A stretch of 64,000 nt of DNA from Metaphire vulgaris (taxonomy: Eukaryota; Annelida; Clitellata; Crassiclitellata; Megascolecidae): assembly GCA_018105865.1 (NCBI GenBank), contig CM030837.1, positions 4,731,475 to 4,795,474 on the forward strand. The letters are read 5' to 3'. The position numbers and the translations under genes were made by a program. Shown piece by piece: positions 12,067 through 22,801 of the stretch; position 1 is the first letter of the stretch, and every line of letters starts with the position of its first letter. Under the pieces are notes generated by a model. It ran no database searches, was not told the origin of the DNA, and was given only the letters and a program-made list of their open reading frames with translations.

Positions 12067-12312
12067 GACAGAGAGACAGAGACAGAGACAGGCAGACATA
12101 CAGACAGACAGACAGAGACAGAGAAACAGAGACAGGGAGAGAGACAGAGAGACAGAGAGAGACAGAGACAGAGTCAGATAGACAGACAGACATACATACA
12201 GACAGAGACAGAGAAACAGAGACAGAGACAGACAGAGACAGAGACAGACAGAGAAGCAGAGACAGGGAGAGAGACAGAGAGAGACAGAGACAGAGACAGA
12301 CAGACATACAGG
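11983..12312. repeat. Compound (GT)n-(GA)n-(GACA)n microsatellite
   Basis: GT units (11983-12016) pass into GA (12017-12036), then about 275 bp of mixed GACA, GAGACA and CATA units. All six frames are open through much of it. The open frames are artefacts. Confidence 0.95.
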
Positions 12313-12907
12313 CAAGTAGTAAGGATAAAATATCGAAGGATAGGCCTAGAGGACTAGGGAACAGCTGGTTGTACCATGTGTCATGCAGCTGCTGCTGCTG
12401 ATGTTGTTGTGATCGAATGACAAGCGGAAATGGAAATCGATTGTTTCGAAGCGGAGAAAGTATCGTCGTTAGCGATAGCGCCATTAGTAACTCAAAACGA
12501 GGCTGCGCGTTGGCGGAGGAAGAGAAAACGAGGCTGATGGGAGGCCATAACGAGAAAAATACAAACAAAGAACGATTGAAACGGTATATGGGCGACACGG
12601 ACTCGTTTGAGTTCACGCGAGGTTGTTTCTGTTTACCTCAGCATATAATGTTTCTTGGTAAGGTTGATGTCGTTTGGAGGTGGCTGTAGGCCTAACTGAA
12701 TGGTAATGGTTTGTTTTTTGCCTTCTGCGTTAGGCCTACTGCCAAGGCAGAAAGCAAACTACGTAAATGCAGTGAAAACGCATAGACATGCACTAATCAT
12801 CTTCAGGCTGCTAGATAGGCCTATAAGGATTCGTCTGATGCTCTGCGTGGATAATCTTCAAAATTGTTAGATTTATTAAATGTTTTCTTTCAGACGTAAC
12901 AGAAGGC
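12313..12907. other. Unassigned region
   Basis: A 90-codon plus frame (12417-12689) starts with ATG and is not low complexity, but it has no recognised domain and no splice or promoter support. It is left unassigned. Confidence 0.3.
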
Positions 12908-12910
12908 TCA

Positions 12911-13374
12911 GGGGCTGTCCATTAATTACGTCAACAAAATAGGGGAGGGGGTTTGAAAATGTTTGACAGTTGTTGACAGGGGGAGGGGATCAAGAGAAGT
13001 TGACGTAAAAAAATTCATTTTTTTACAAATGATAAAAAAGGAAATTTCATGGAATACTCTTTATTACAACGGAAAAACCTGACAAGCAAAACAGATCATT
13101 ACCGCCACACTATGACACTTGGTGAACAAAAAGGGGAAAAGGTGATCACCACCACGTTATTATCTTGATGAACAAAAATGTGAAAAAGGTCATCGCCGCC
13201 AAATTGATTACCTTCTAAACGTTTTAGGGGGACCAGTCACAGATCTTAGTGGGAGTCAAAAGATTTTGGCATAATACATAATTATAGGGGGTCACTAAAA
13301 GTTGACAGTTGTTGACGAGAGGGAGTGGCTCAAAAATTGCCCAAATTTTGTTGACGTAATTAATGGACAGCCCC
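12911..13374. mobile_element. PIF/Harbinger-like MITE
   Basis: Inverted ends GGGGCTGTCCATTAATTACG and its complement at the right. TCA at 12908-12910 and 13375-13377 is a 3-bp duplication. Partial copies at 3762 and 24362 follow TTA and TGA, so the target fits TNA. The inside has GTTGACAGTTGTTGAC-type words near both ends and two diverged copies of the shared GACAAGCAAAA motif (about 13078 and 13165). Confidence 0.8.
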
Positions 13375-13584
13375 TCAGATTTAAAAGTACGGAGTCAGAT
13401 TCGCGAAAATTTTTAGATCCTTGAAACTGAAGACCAAAGACTTGGCATTTCCTTAATTATTTCTTCCAACAATGTCCACACGACGTGTCTCCTTGTTCTG
13501 CGTCACCCCCCCCCCCAGAAACTTAGACAGCACAGTGGACCGAAAATGTGCGTGTGCGTGGCCATTAACTAAAATGCACCATGT

Positions 13585-13772
13585 CAGTGGCGTCGCCAGG
13601 AATTTTTGGTTGGGGCAAAAGAGGGCTGGCGTGTCAGATTTCTTACCCACCTGCACTCCCCCTCCATAAAAAACTTTCTCACCAGATTTGCGCGAATCTG
13701 GTAGGTGGTCTGGGGCAGGTTGGGAGTGGGGGTGGGCAGTTACCCCATTTGCCCCCTGTGGCGACGCTAATG
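13585..13772. mobile_element. hAT-like MITE (CAGTGGCGTCGCC)
   Basis: Ends CAGTGGCGTCGCCAGG and, inverted and slightly decayed, GGCGACGCTAATG. Flanks CACCATGT and CACCAGGT agree at 7 of 8 bases. Confidence 0.8.
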
Positions 13773-14014
13773 CACCAGGTTCCCGAACTCTTGGCCCTTT
13801 CATTGTCTACACTATGACGATTCGGACTGTAGAGTGTACATTCTTCGCAGCAAAAACTTAAAACATTTCGGGGGTTAATCGAGACAAACAGAGCATAATT
13901 CTAGGCGCCGTGTAGTCAATTACCTATACCAAAATACTCCATATGATAATAAGCGTGCAATGCATTGCACCAGGAATCGATTGTTTGCGTATTACAGTAC
14001 TAGTACGAAACAAC

Positions 14015-14192
14015 CAGAGGCGTAGCCAGGAATTTGATTTGGGAGGGCATAAATATTTTGGGTGGTATAAATCTTAACTATAAACCACATAAACCATACA
14101 AACCACATATAACCACATGTAAATCACATAAAAAACTTTAAGGTAGACTGATTGGGGGTATATACCAATACACCCCCGTTTCTACGCCCCTG
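14015..14192. mobile_element. hAT-like MITE (CAGAGGCGTAGCC)
   Basis: Perfect 8-bp duplication GAAACAAC at 14007-14014 and 14193-14200; ends CAGAGGCGTAGCC and, inverted, CTACGCCCCTG. It contains CACATAAACCA-type repeats. Confidence 0.92.
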
Positions 14193-14416
14193 GAAACAAC
14201 AATGAAGATTCAGCGAGAATAAAAGTCAAACAGTTAAAAATTCTCCGGAATAATTCTGATTTTCTGATACAGCATTGTTGTTTGTTGTAGGTTACATCGC
14301 TATGTTGTCACCCTCAGTGTTACTCTGTGCCAAACACGACGCAAATTAAGACCTTAATGTTTATTAGTGTGACATGGTCACGAAACGCAAAAATAAGCTT
14401 ATTTATCGGATATTAA

Positions 14417-14488
14417 CCCCTTAACCGCGTATTTAACTGTAACTCAATGTAAAATGGACCAATATATCCGGGATCCCCAGTTAAGGGG
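14417..14488. mobile_element. 72-bp palindromic MITE at TTAA, copy 1
   Basis: CCCCTTAACCG...CAGTTAAGGGG, 72 bp, flanked directly by TTAA (14413-14416 and 14489-14492). It matches the equally long copy at 40379-40450 over most positions. TTAA targets point to piggyBac-type mobilisation, though the ends differ from the piggyBac at 4003. Confidence 0.85.
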
Positions 14489-14492
14489 TTAA

Positions 14493-15343
14493 TAATTATT
14501 ACGATGGATGCGTTTGCTTGGCTGACCTTGGCCTTTATTATTGTTCGGTCGCATTTTTAGGCCACAATGACAACGGCTGTTAGGCCTATAGAGACCGTGG
14601 GTCAACATGGAATTTTCAGGAACACTAAGTAATTATTAGAGTCAATGGAAATTCAAGACATGGAATCACAAAATTCACGAAATTCACGGCAAATGCCAAA
14701 AATCACTGATCTCACGGCTTCCGTGACTTCGTGAATTTCTGTTGGCCATTAACAATAATATATATGTATAGTATACTTGCGCTGTAGCATGCTCTCAATA
14801 ATGAGTAGGCCTAATATAGTGGCTAGGCCCTATAACCTTTTTTCTTTTTTCGGGAGACGTTGTCTGACAACTGTTTGGGGTGGAGTGGCGGGCGGGGGAG
14901 ACGATTTTTAATTTCGGGAAATGAAGTTGTTTAGACAAATAAATCAGACAAAATCACTATAAAATATTGCTAATAGAAAAGGTGGGTCCTAAATTTTTAT
15001 TTTGCTGGTGGCTCCGGTACAAATGTACCAAGTGTTGTTATGTGTACCGTAGTAAATCCGCCACCGGATCCAACTCAATTGTAAAACAGACGAAAGACGA
15101 CGCCACCTGCCGAATGTTGCAAAAGTTAATCCACAAAATCGTTGATCTCAACTATACGGTCCCGTGTGATACGATACTGCATTGGATGGTATTGGATATA
15201 ACGTAGGCCTACCTCGGATATATAACCTAGCCTACTAAATTTTGCGGACCCGCTAGGTACGTTATAGCGAAGTTTTACTGTAGTATATGTACTTCGTTTC
15301 ACCATTGTCGATTTCAATAGATACTCATTCGCAATGCACGAAC
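14493..15343. other. Non-coding stretch
   Basis: No gene recognised. 15130-15280 contains CGTTGATCTCAACTATACGGTCCCG and CGCTAGGTACGTTATAGCGAAGTTTTACTGTA. The latter phrase recurs at about 60300-60470, so it belongs to another dispersed repeat. Confidence 0.4.
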
Positions 15344-15344
15344 A

Positions 15345-15443
<99 letters not shown>

Positions 15444-15452
15444 TACTACTAT

Positions 15453-15486
<34 letters not shown>
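15344..15486. repeat. (ATT)n then (ATTT)n microsatellite
   Basis: About 32 ATT units pass into ATTT units, followed by CCAGGACGATTTGTATAGCGCT, the tail motif also seen at 37678. Confidence 0.95.
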
Positions 15487-15489
<3 letters not shown>

Positions 15490-16211
15490 TTATTATCCAG
15501 GACGATTTGTATAGCGCTGTAACATATTCAAAAGCCAAAATCAAAAGCGCTTTGACAGCACTGACATGTCACTGAAGGTTAGAAGGCAGCGATGTCGAAA
15601 CACTATCCTATGGGGTGTCATGCCCACGATGCCCACCATTGTCATGCGGCGCGTAGGCAGTGACGAGGCCACGGGAGGGGGGTGGTTGGGAGGGGTTTGA
15701 ACACCCCCACTAGCCATCATAGCCACCCGTGAGATTCGTGCAAAATTACAGAGAAATTTTTTGTGAGGAGGGCCAAGGGGATGGTTGAGGGTCGGCTCTA
15801 GGCCTGCTAGTTTAACTAAGTATCAGGCGTTCTCTATAATATATCTAGCCTATATAACAAGTTCTCTATATTATATCTATAGGCCCTATAACAAGCAGTC
15901 GTGCGTCAGACGCACTGGGACCCGCCATGGCCGTCCATGTTAGGGGGCCTACTATTTGCAAGAAATTTTATCGGATAGATAAAAATAAGTTATTTGATGC
16001 ACTCATTACGTGTGGGATGGTAATTCTAGCAAATTCTAATGTTGCAAAAGTAAAAGGTTTAGGGTTAGCCCTAACCCTAACCCTAACCCCCTTCAGCATG
16101 CTCGCCATACCCCCTCTCAAACGTCTGGTGTCGCCACTGTGCGTAGGCCGATGCCATTTCAGCGCACAGAAACACGCAGTTCGCGGTCGTTATCGAAGGC
16201 GTCGTGTCGCC
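15490..16211. other. Non-coding with a telomere-like run
   Basis: No gene recognised. 16068-16089 is four CCCTAA units, preceded by GGGTTAG in the other orientation, an interstitial telomere-like sequence. CTGGTGTCGCCACTG at about 16125-16139 looks like the right end of another hAT-like MITE. Confidence 0.45.
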
Positions 16212-16321
16212 AGGGGCGTAACCAGGAATTTTATTTGGAGGAGGGGTATAAATTTGGGCGCATATATTGTTATATAAAAGATATATTATATATATATATA
16301 TTATATAATTATGTAATATAT

Positions 16322-16620
16322 GCGGGAAGTTAGAAGAGTGGTAGCAACGATGGACGATGGAGCAGGAGGTCGCGGGTTCAATTCCCGCAGAAACCCCTTA
16401 GGTCGACTCAACCCTATTCGCCAGAGGGCGGTTGTAACATCAAAAACTGAGTAGCAATGGCAACATTGCGAAGGTAACCATAGGTTCGGCGGAATGACTG
16501 ACCACCGTCCGCCGATGAATGGCTTAGCCACCTATGGGCTGAAGGTCATGAAACCGGGGATCAGCACTGACACACCTACGGGCATTGAGCCTATGGATGA
16601 ACTTTACCTTTACCTTTATG
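16322..16620 (+). mobile_element. tRNA-derived SINE
   Basis: A tRNA-like head has an A box TAGAAGAGTGG (16331-16341, one mismatch) and a perfect B box GGTTCAATTCC (16375-16385) within a GCGGG/CCCGC stem. About 220 bp of unrelated body follows, ending in CTTTAC repeats. This is the standard SINE layout. Confidence 0.75.
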
Positions 16621-16673
<53 letters not shown>

Positions 16674-16767
16674 AAATCAGTGTGTATACATAAGCTTAAT
16701 AATAATACTATATATATATATAATACTATATATATAATAATAACTATATATATATCTATCTCAGATG

Positions 16768-16805
<38 letters not shown>

Positions 16806-16853
16806 CATCCGATTCGACGGCGCAGCGATGGGCCCGGTGCTTGGTCTCTGACC

Positions 16854-16909
<56 letters not shown>

Positions 16910-16912
16910 TAT
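16621..16912. repeat. (TA)n runs around a fold-back and a copied exon piece
   Basis: TA runs at about 16621-16670, 16769-16802 and 16858-16905. CCCAAATCAGTGTGTATA at 16671-16688 reappears inverted at 16914-16931. Between them, 16802-16857 repeats 17229-17285, the start-codon region of the next gene, with one G missing. Confidence 0.85.
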
Positions 16913-16975
16913 ATATACACACTGATTTGGGGTATAGGTCTATATTGCGATATAAACCCCGCCGCTACGCCACTG

Positions 16976-17254
16976 CATGTCATGCGACGTCCGTCGACGA
17001 CTCCGTGACGGACGCGTGACGGTGACGTTAGTCACAGAACTTCTCGTCTGTCGAGCGCGAGTGAATTCAGAGCGCAGACGACGACGACGACGACGTCTGC
17101 CGTGGAATGTAGACTCATAGACAGAGACAAGACGCCGTCGACTGAACCATCTTACAGAGATTTAGATTCGACTTTTCATCTCATCGTCGGCGTTTGATTT
17201 ATAATCTCATATCCGTTCCTGCTTTTTAATTTCATCCGATTCGACGGCGCAGCG
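16976..17254 (+). promoter_or_regulatory. Putative promoter and 5' UTR of the secreted-protein gene
   Basis: GC- and CpG-rich. TGACGTTAGTCA at about 17022-17033 combines a CRE half site (TGACG) with an AP-1-like half (TTAGTCA). (ACG)n at 17080-17095 sits inside a GCAGACG/CGTCTGC inverted repeat. Start site and function are inferred only from position. Confidence 0.4.
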
Positions 17255-18277
17255 ATGGGCCCGGGTGCTTGGTCTCTGACCTTGATCATCCTGCTGTCCT
17301 TGGCGTCTGGATCGTCGTCGTCCCTGGCGGCGGCCGCGGATCCGTGTCGGAAGCAGGACACCTCGAAGAAGGAGGAGGTGGAGGAGGAGGAGAAGGAGGA
17401 GGACGGGGAGTCCGGTTCCTGTCGTTGTGGGACTTCGAACGGCGACCAGTCGGCGCTGAGCCTGATCGTTTCCGGTAGGATCTTTTCGTCCGAGTCGTTC
17501 TGTCGCGCACCTCTGACGGATGAGCAGGTCAGCGTCTACCTCGGTTGCGTCAACTCCAGCCGGTTCGACGCGGAGCCGTTCGCTCGCTGGAAAACCGGAA
17601 AAGACGGAGCGTTCGAGCTTTCCGCTCCGTTTCTGCCCGGGACGAGGCTGACGAAGATGGAACTGTGCGTGGCGGCGAGACGCGGCTGCAGGACGCTGAC
17701 CTTGAAGACGCTGGGTCAGAGGGTCATGAGGCGGTCACGGTCAGGGTCAAGGACCGGCCGAATAGGTAAGCAGCGGGCGAAAGTGGATCTGTGTCTCGGC
17801 GAGAGGAGGCGGAGGGGGTTCGGTTGGGACGAGGAAGATGTGAGTTGGTTGAAGAGGGAATCATTTGGAAACAGCGGTCGGAGTGAAGGAGGTGCGCAGT
17901 GGGCGAAACATGTGGCGCTCGGAAAAGACTTCGCCAAGAAGAAGAAGAAGAAGATGATGACGATGACGAAGAGACTCTGGGAAGGGGCAGACGAAGAGGT
18001 CGGTTGGTTCAAGCGCCGTTCGCCAGGTGGCGTCGATTCGCCGCCGGCACCACCTGGCGAAAACGACGGTAAACGATCGCGCCAATTTCTTTCGGACGAC
18101 AGACGGGTCCCGGCGGAGGATTACCCGGACGACCGTCACTCCGTCATTCCTGTCACCGGTCACTCGGCGGACAAGCGCATGACGCTTACAAACGAGGCGT
18201 TTCAGTCGTTCGTCGTCAGAGGGAGAATGCGTCACCTTCCGACCCGTTGGTACCGTCCAGACAAGACGAAGAAATAG
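17255..18277 (+). CDS. Secreted dibasic-rich protein, possible neuropeptide precursor
   Basis: 340 codons from ATG to TAG. Residues 1-28 form a signal peptide (hydrophobic LTLIILLSLASG, then Ala-rich). An acidic segment (39-52) follows, then about residues 68-150, with the pattern of a small secreted beta-sandwich: SGRIF, VSVYLGC, TGKDGAF, LCVA, which recalls Ole e 1/transthyretin-like folds. Eight Cys lie in the first 180 residues. After that come many Arg/Lys pairs. Two 12-residue segments, 188-199 (GFGWDEEDVSWL) and 241-252 (LWEGADEEVGWF), are each bounded by basic cleavage sites and resemble each other. Known precursors are cut at such sites by prohormone convertases; that use here is inference. 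AG/GTAAGC at 17765/17766 is a strong splice donor, so the part after residue 170 could instead be intron. I do not recognise the gene. Confidence 0.6.
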   Translation: MGPGAWSLTLIILLSLASGSSSSLAAAADPCRKQDTSKKEEVEEEEKEEDGESGSCRCGTSNGDQSALSLIVSGRIFSSESFCRAPLTDEQVSVYLGCVNSSRFDAEPFARWKTGKDGAFELSAPFLPGTRLTKMELCVAARRGCRTLTLKTLGQRVMRRSRSGSRTGRIGKQRAKVDLCLGERRRRGFGWDEEDVSWLKRESFGNSGRSEGGAQWAKHVALGKDFAKKKKKKMMTMTKRLWEGADEEVGWFKRRSPGGVDSPPAPPGENDGKRSRQFLSDDRRVPAEDYPDDRHSVIPVTGHSADKRMTLTNEAFQSFVVRGRMRHLPTRWYRPDKTKK

Positions 18278-18282
18278 AGACT

Positions 18283-18546
18283 ATATGGTACAGAATCAGA
18301 CATGCCGTGACTTTGGAATGTCAAATCCACGACAAGCGCTCTGTCACTCTATACTCGTTGCCGTCTTTGCAATGGAACGAACTAATGGATACTTATTATT
18401 ATCATTATCATAGACTCTATTTAGATTTGAATCATATTATGTTTACTTCTAGATTTCATACCGGACTCAATACAGACAGAACATTGCGCATCTATGGAAA
18501 TGAAGAAAACAGTACTGTAATCAAGCAAACACACACACAGAGAACA
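18283..18546. other. 3' flank of the secreted-protein gene
   Basis: A 119-codon plus frame (18247-18606) overlaps the end of the gene and runs into the next MITE, so it is not taken as coding. No AATAAA is seen. Confidence 0.35.
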
Positions 18547-18554
18547 AATGATGC

Positions 18555-18874
18555 CAGTGGCGTCGGAACGAATTTTCGTCAGGGGGTGCAGCTTTTCTTC
18601 AGGTAAAAGTTTTCTCTTTCAAATCCTTAACAAGCAAAAAAGGCTGTCGACACCAAAAATGCATTGACAAGCAAAAATACAAATATAAAAAGGTCGTCGA
18701 CGCCCAATTTCACCCTAAATAAAAATACCTTGACAAGCAAAAAAGACAGGTCATCTGCACACTTTTTAAGAGTACAGGGTGCAGACCATCTTCTTTCCAG
18801 GGGTGCACTGCACCCCCTACATTTTTCCAGGGGATGCGGCTGCACCCCCTGCACCCCCACTTCTTACGGGCCTG
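18555..18874. mobile_element. hAT-like MITE (CAGTGGCGTCGG) with three internal motifs
   Basis: Perfect 8-bp duplication AATGATGC at 18547-18554 and 18875-18882. The interior has three copies of the AACAAGCAAAAAAGG-type motif, near 18629, 18665 and 18731. Confidence 0.92.
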
Positions 18875-18969
18875 AATGATGCTTGAATGCAGTTCAAATG
18901 GTAGTGGAAAAACAACGTAACGGCATTTGCATTTGTACTGAATCAAAAGCCCATGCAGAGATGTTCACG

Positions 18970-19210
18970 GGTCCATTTTTAGAACCCAACCCAATCCAAC
19001 CCATCAAATCTCCAACTCAACGCAGCCCAACCCATGCCGGCAATAGGGTTACTTGACCCAACCCAACCCACCCTAATACATTGCAATTTCTTAAGCCATG
19101 ATTATTATTTTCTGACCCAGCCCACCATAAATATGGTAAAGTCTGACCCAACCCAACCCAGTCCAACCAAACCCACGGGTTAACCCAACCATTGGCCATC
19201 TCAGACAAAA
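18970..19210. repeat. AACCCAACCCA-rich imperfect repeat
   Basis: CCCAACCCA words recur irregularly about a dozen times within 240 bp. It has no coding value and may be the interior of another transposon. Confidence 0.5.
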
Positions 19211-19339
19211 CCTCTATTGTAGTTGCTCTGTGAGTTAAAAGTCTGAGACTTTTCGTTTGAAAATGATTTTGCGGTTTCTTTATAGTATCATTCAAACTCT
19301 AATCGAGTCTCTTATCAAAATATCCTTTGCTCTAAGACA

Positions 19340-19815
19340 TCAGTGGCGTGGCGCAGGAATTTGTTTGAGGGATGTGCATTCCCGACGCTCTTACAAAAAT
19401 TGTACTGGCGTTAAAACAGTTTGGACTCGGTGTCATTTCACATTTTTAAAGAGAGTCTGTCTTTTAGTAGTAAGTAAAGTAAAGTAAAGTAAAATCTCGT
19501 GGATTTCTATAGCGCCTTGGAAAGCAGCACAACAGTAGCTGCTTATTCTTAGGCGCTCAACCTTTCTTAAAATAGCTATGGGGAAGGTATATGATCAGCC
19601 AGGCAATAGTCAACATCCAAATGGCAGTGAGGCTAGTATAGGCCCCAATTACGTTAGAATTGAGTGTAATACTAATAAACGAAAAGGCAACAATCATAAA
19701 AGATAATAATTATAATTATTGATCTCATTTTCACACAACGCTGTGAAACTTTTTAGGCACAAAAAGATTTTTAGGGGAAGCCTAGGCACCCCCGGCTTTC
19801 ATTACGCGACGCCTC
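19340..19815. mobile_element. hAT-like MITE (CAGTGGCGTGGCG), boundaries uncertain
   Basis: Left end CAGTGGCGTGGCGCAGGAATTT; right end, inverted, TTACGCGACGCCTCTG. No target duplication is visible. Between them 19470-19700 holds a retrotransposon-like tail (AAGTAAAGTAAA, ATTTCTATAGCGCC), which may have been inserted later. Confidence 0.45.
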
Positions 19816-19828
19816 TGCCACCCTTAGA

Positions 19829-20160
19829 GCGTCGTCCATAAATTACGTCACTCAGGTTTCCTATTAGTTTTAATAAATTCGACTTTCTCGTTCAATTTTC
19901 AGCATCGGAACAGATATTCAACAACTGATGTTGATAGCGAATATAATTGAGACCGAACATTCTCGGGCTAAAATGTTAATGCACCAAAGTCCACTCTCAG
20001 GCGCTTTTACTAAAAACTTCTTATCAGGTATATTCGATGCTGTGTCTGTCTATACTAAAATTGTGACGTCACGGCGGTGGTCCTCACCCTCACCCCTGTC
20101 ACAAACTGTCGCTCTTTCTGTGACCCTTACTCGTTCGTGATGTACTTTATGGACGACCCT
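19829..20160. mobile_element. Harbinger-like MITE (GTCGTCCATAAATTACGTCAC)
   Basis: GTCGTCCATAAATTACGTCA near 19832 and its near complement, ending ACTTTATGGACGACCCT, near 20155 form inverted ends, with TGTCACAAACTGTC words inside. Target duplication not resolved. Confidence 0.5.
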
Positions 20161-20179
20161 ATTCAGGAACCCTGTCTTT

Positions 20180-20181
<2 letters not shown>

Positions 20182-20261
<80 letters not shown>
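20182..20261. repeat. (TA)n microsatellite
   Basis: About 40 uninterrupted TA units. Confidence 0.97.
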
Positions 20262-20263
<2 letters not shown>

Positions 20264-21250
20264 TACATAACTTACTTAGTGACTTACGAATTTCATGTTC
20301 AGAAGTGCTTTCTACTCTTCCCTTTCCTTATTTGGAATGCGCATGACTTTCAAAGACTAAATCCCCTCGCCCCCAGTTATACTGACTAAATAACGAATGG
20401 CGAAGCGTTTTCTTCGAATGTCATCGAACGAACGAGAGTCGCCGATCCGTACAGTTTCGAACACGGAATTTTCCTGTGCCGCCGAGCAGAGGAAATTGTC
20501 TGTTGCCGGCGATCGAGAAGACTTCGCTCTTTTGAGCTTCGTAAATAATTAATTCGTCAAATTGACTTCGCCCAACAGCGATTGCCCAAGGCTGACGGAC
20601 GGCCTGATTAATTTTGTGGACAACGGTGGGTGCAGAGAAAAGAGTAAACTCTGCTGGCGATTGAAAACGGCTAATCTCTTCTAATGCATGATTTTCTCGA
20701 CATTTATAAATTGTAATCAATTCTCGGTAGACTGAACAATCGTATGACCTATTCGGTGGAGTATTTAGGGCCTGACAGATAGGGCAAGATGCTTGGGGCG
20801 CCACTCGTAGGGAGGGGGGGGAGCGGCGCGCCAAATACTCTGTGACCTCTGTTTTTGCTGCGCAAGAAAGAGGAAGAAACTGAGATCACTGACTTCGAGC
20901 ACATCGTAGACCAGTTTCCATCAGTAAAAGCGCAAGAAAAGAGCATTTAATTTGGTAACACTCAAATGTAATGATTTGTTAATTACAGATTCGTTAACTT
21001 GCTAATTTGATTAATAATTATATCTGATCCCTGCCATGTACGCCAAACACCCTAGATACGCCCATGGATTTGGCAATTAAGCTTAGACTGTAATAATTCA
21101 GATATTCACGACGCTTTGCAGGATCATGAAAATGTTTTCACATTTACTTTTCGATTTTTTCCGATCTGTCACGCACAGTTGATGAATGATGAATTTTCCA
21201 TCAATACAGAGCTTTTTCATATAAAGCAGATAGGCTACATTGGCTTTGAG
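20262..21250. other. Unassigned region
   Basis: A 137-codon minus frame (20834-20421) begins MARRSPPSLRVAPQASCPIC and is not low complexity, but I recognise no domain and see no supporting splice signals. The rest is AT-rich and featureless. Confidence 0.3.
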
Positions 21251-21259
21251 TCTGTGACA

Positions 21260-21720
<461 letters not shown>

Positions 21721-21880
21721 TCTGTGACAATTGCTACAGTATAATTATATTCCGTGAACATACATAAAGAAATGCTGTAGAATAATTGTTGATGGATATT
21801 TATTGTATACTAACATTAACTGGAGATTAGATTCGATTCCTCTTAGGTCAAAATGACAGAATGTGCAACCTTCCGGGAAG

Positions 21881-22385
21881 GGGTCGTCCATAAAGAACGT
21901 CACGCTCGAGGAGGGAAGGGTCTAAGAAAGTGTGACAGTTTGTGACATGGGGATAGGGGAGGACAACGTCACAGTTCCGCAGATGCAAAACCCGAAATAA
22001 ACTTATATACCTGAAAGAAGATATAAGTAAAGCGTTTGAGGAGGTTTTCTTGCTCTTCAACACTTGTATGCCCGAGATACGTGGAATTTTATGTCTCAAA
22101 TATATTCGTCATCATTGTCTGAAGCAAAGCTTGATCATACGCGTATGATAAAATAAAATACGCAAAAATACGAGCGTATGAATAAAAATAATATATAATA
22201 CGTATGATACGCATATGATCGAGCTTTGGTCGGAAGTTGAATATCTGTTTCGCTGCTGGAAATCGATTAACCTACGTGACGTAATTTACGGACAACGCTT
22301 TAAATGGGATCAGAGATTTGTGACAGTTTGTGACAGAGGAGTGGAGGAGGGTTCGAAACTTCGTGACGTACTTTAAGAACGGCCC
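21881..22385. mobile_element. Harbinger-like MITE (GGGTCGTCCATAAAGAACG) with a nested MITE
   Basis: Ends GGGTCGTCCATAAAGAACGTCACG and, inverted, a word ending TACTTTAAGAACGGCCC. Near both ends GTGACAGTTTGTGACA occurs. A 104-bp MITE sits inside (22125-22228). The target duplication is unclear. Confidence 0.6.
22125..22228. mobile_element. Nested 104-bp MITE (CAAAGCTTGATCATACG)
   Basis: Ends CAAAGCTTGATCATACGCG and, inverted, CATATGATCGAGCTTTG. Flanks GTCTGAAG and GTCGGAAG agree at 7 of 8. The interior repeats TACG/CGTA words in both orientations. Confidence 0.8.
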
Positions 22386-22523
22386 AAAAGTAGTATCTAG
22401 GTAAACGATTCTTTCGGGGCAGAATACAGGTTTTGGCAAAAATGGCGATTTAAAGATGTCGCGCAGCTGAAAAGATGTCTGAGAACTACCAAATATATAG
22501 TTTAACGATCACTTTACTAAAAC

Positions 22524-22710
22524 CAGGGCTTTTTTCTAGGAAAAATGGCTTGGGAACTCATCCTTTTTTACTCTTCAACAAAAACGGGTGTGGGAACGCC
22601 GTACCTGTACGTTCCCAAACGCATTATTACGTATGCATAATTATATATACAATCTGGCAAAAAAGGTGTGGGAACGCCGTTCCCATGCGTTCCCACTAAA
22701 AAAAGCCCTG
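22524..22710. mobile_element. hAT-like MITE (CAGGGCTTTTTT)
   Basis: Ends CAGGGCTTTTTTCTAGG and, inverted, CTAAAAAAAGCCCTG. Flanks ACTAAAAC and CCTAAAAC agree at 7 of 8. GTGGGAACGCCGT-type words recur inside. Confidence 0.85.
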
Positions 22711-22801
22711 CCTAAAACTGAGAGTCAAGTTTTCTCATCTTCCCCGTAAAATGGAAATTAATCGCACGCGCGCACACACGCATAAAGCTAATTATATTAC
22801 T

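Larger units (their letters stand above)
16212..16975. mobile_element. hAT-like MITE enlarged by later insertions
   Basis: Left end CAGGGGCGTAACCAGG; right end, inverted, GCTACGCCACTG. Flanks CGTGTCGC and CATGTCAT differ only by transitions (5 of 8 equal). The body is interrupted by a SINE, three (TA)n runs and a copied piece of the next gene's first exon. The boundaries are therefore plausible but not firm. Confidence 0.5.

Noticed and set aside
11915..12616. A 233-codon minus frame rich in Ser, Leu, Val and Cys
   Set aside because: Most of it is the GACA/GA/GT microsatellite; the short non-repeat start has no recognised domain.
12417..12689. 90-codon plus frame with normal composition
   Set aside because: No homology, promoter or splice evidence; length is within chance for this region.
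15657..15735. A further hAT-like MITE starting CAGTGACGAGGCC
   Set aside because: No matching right end or target duplication could be found.
20421..20834. 137-codon minus frame
   Set aside because: Not low complexity and could be real, but no domain is recognisable and nothing supports its start or splicing.
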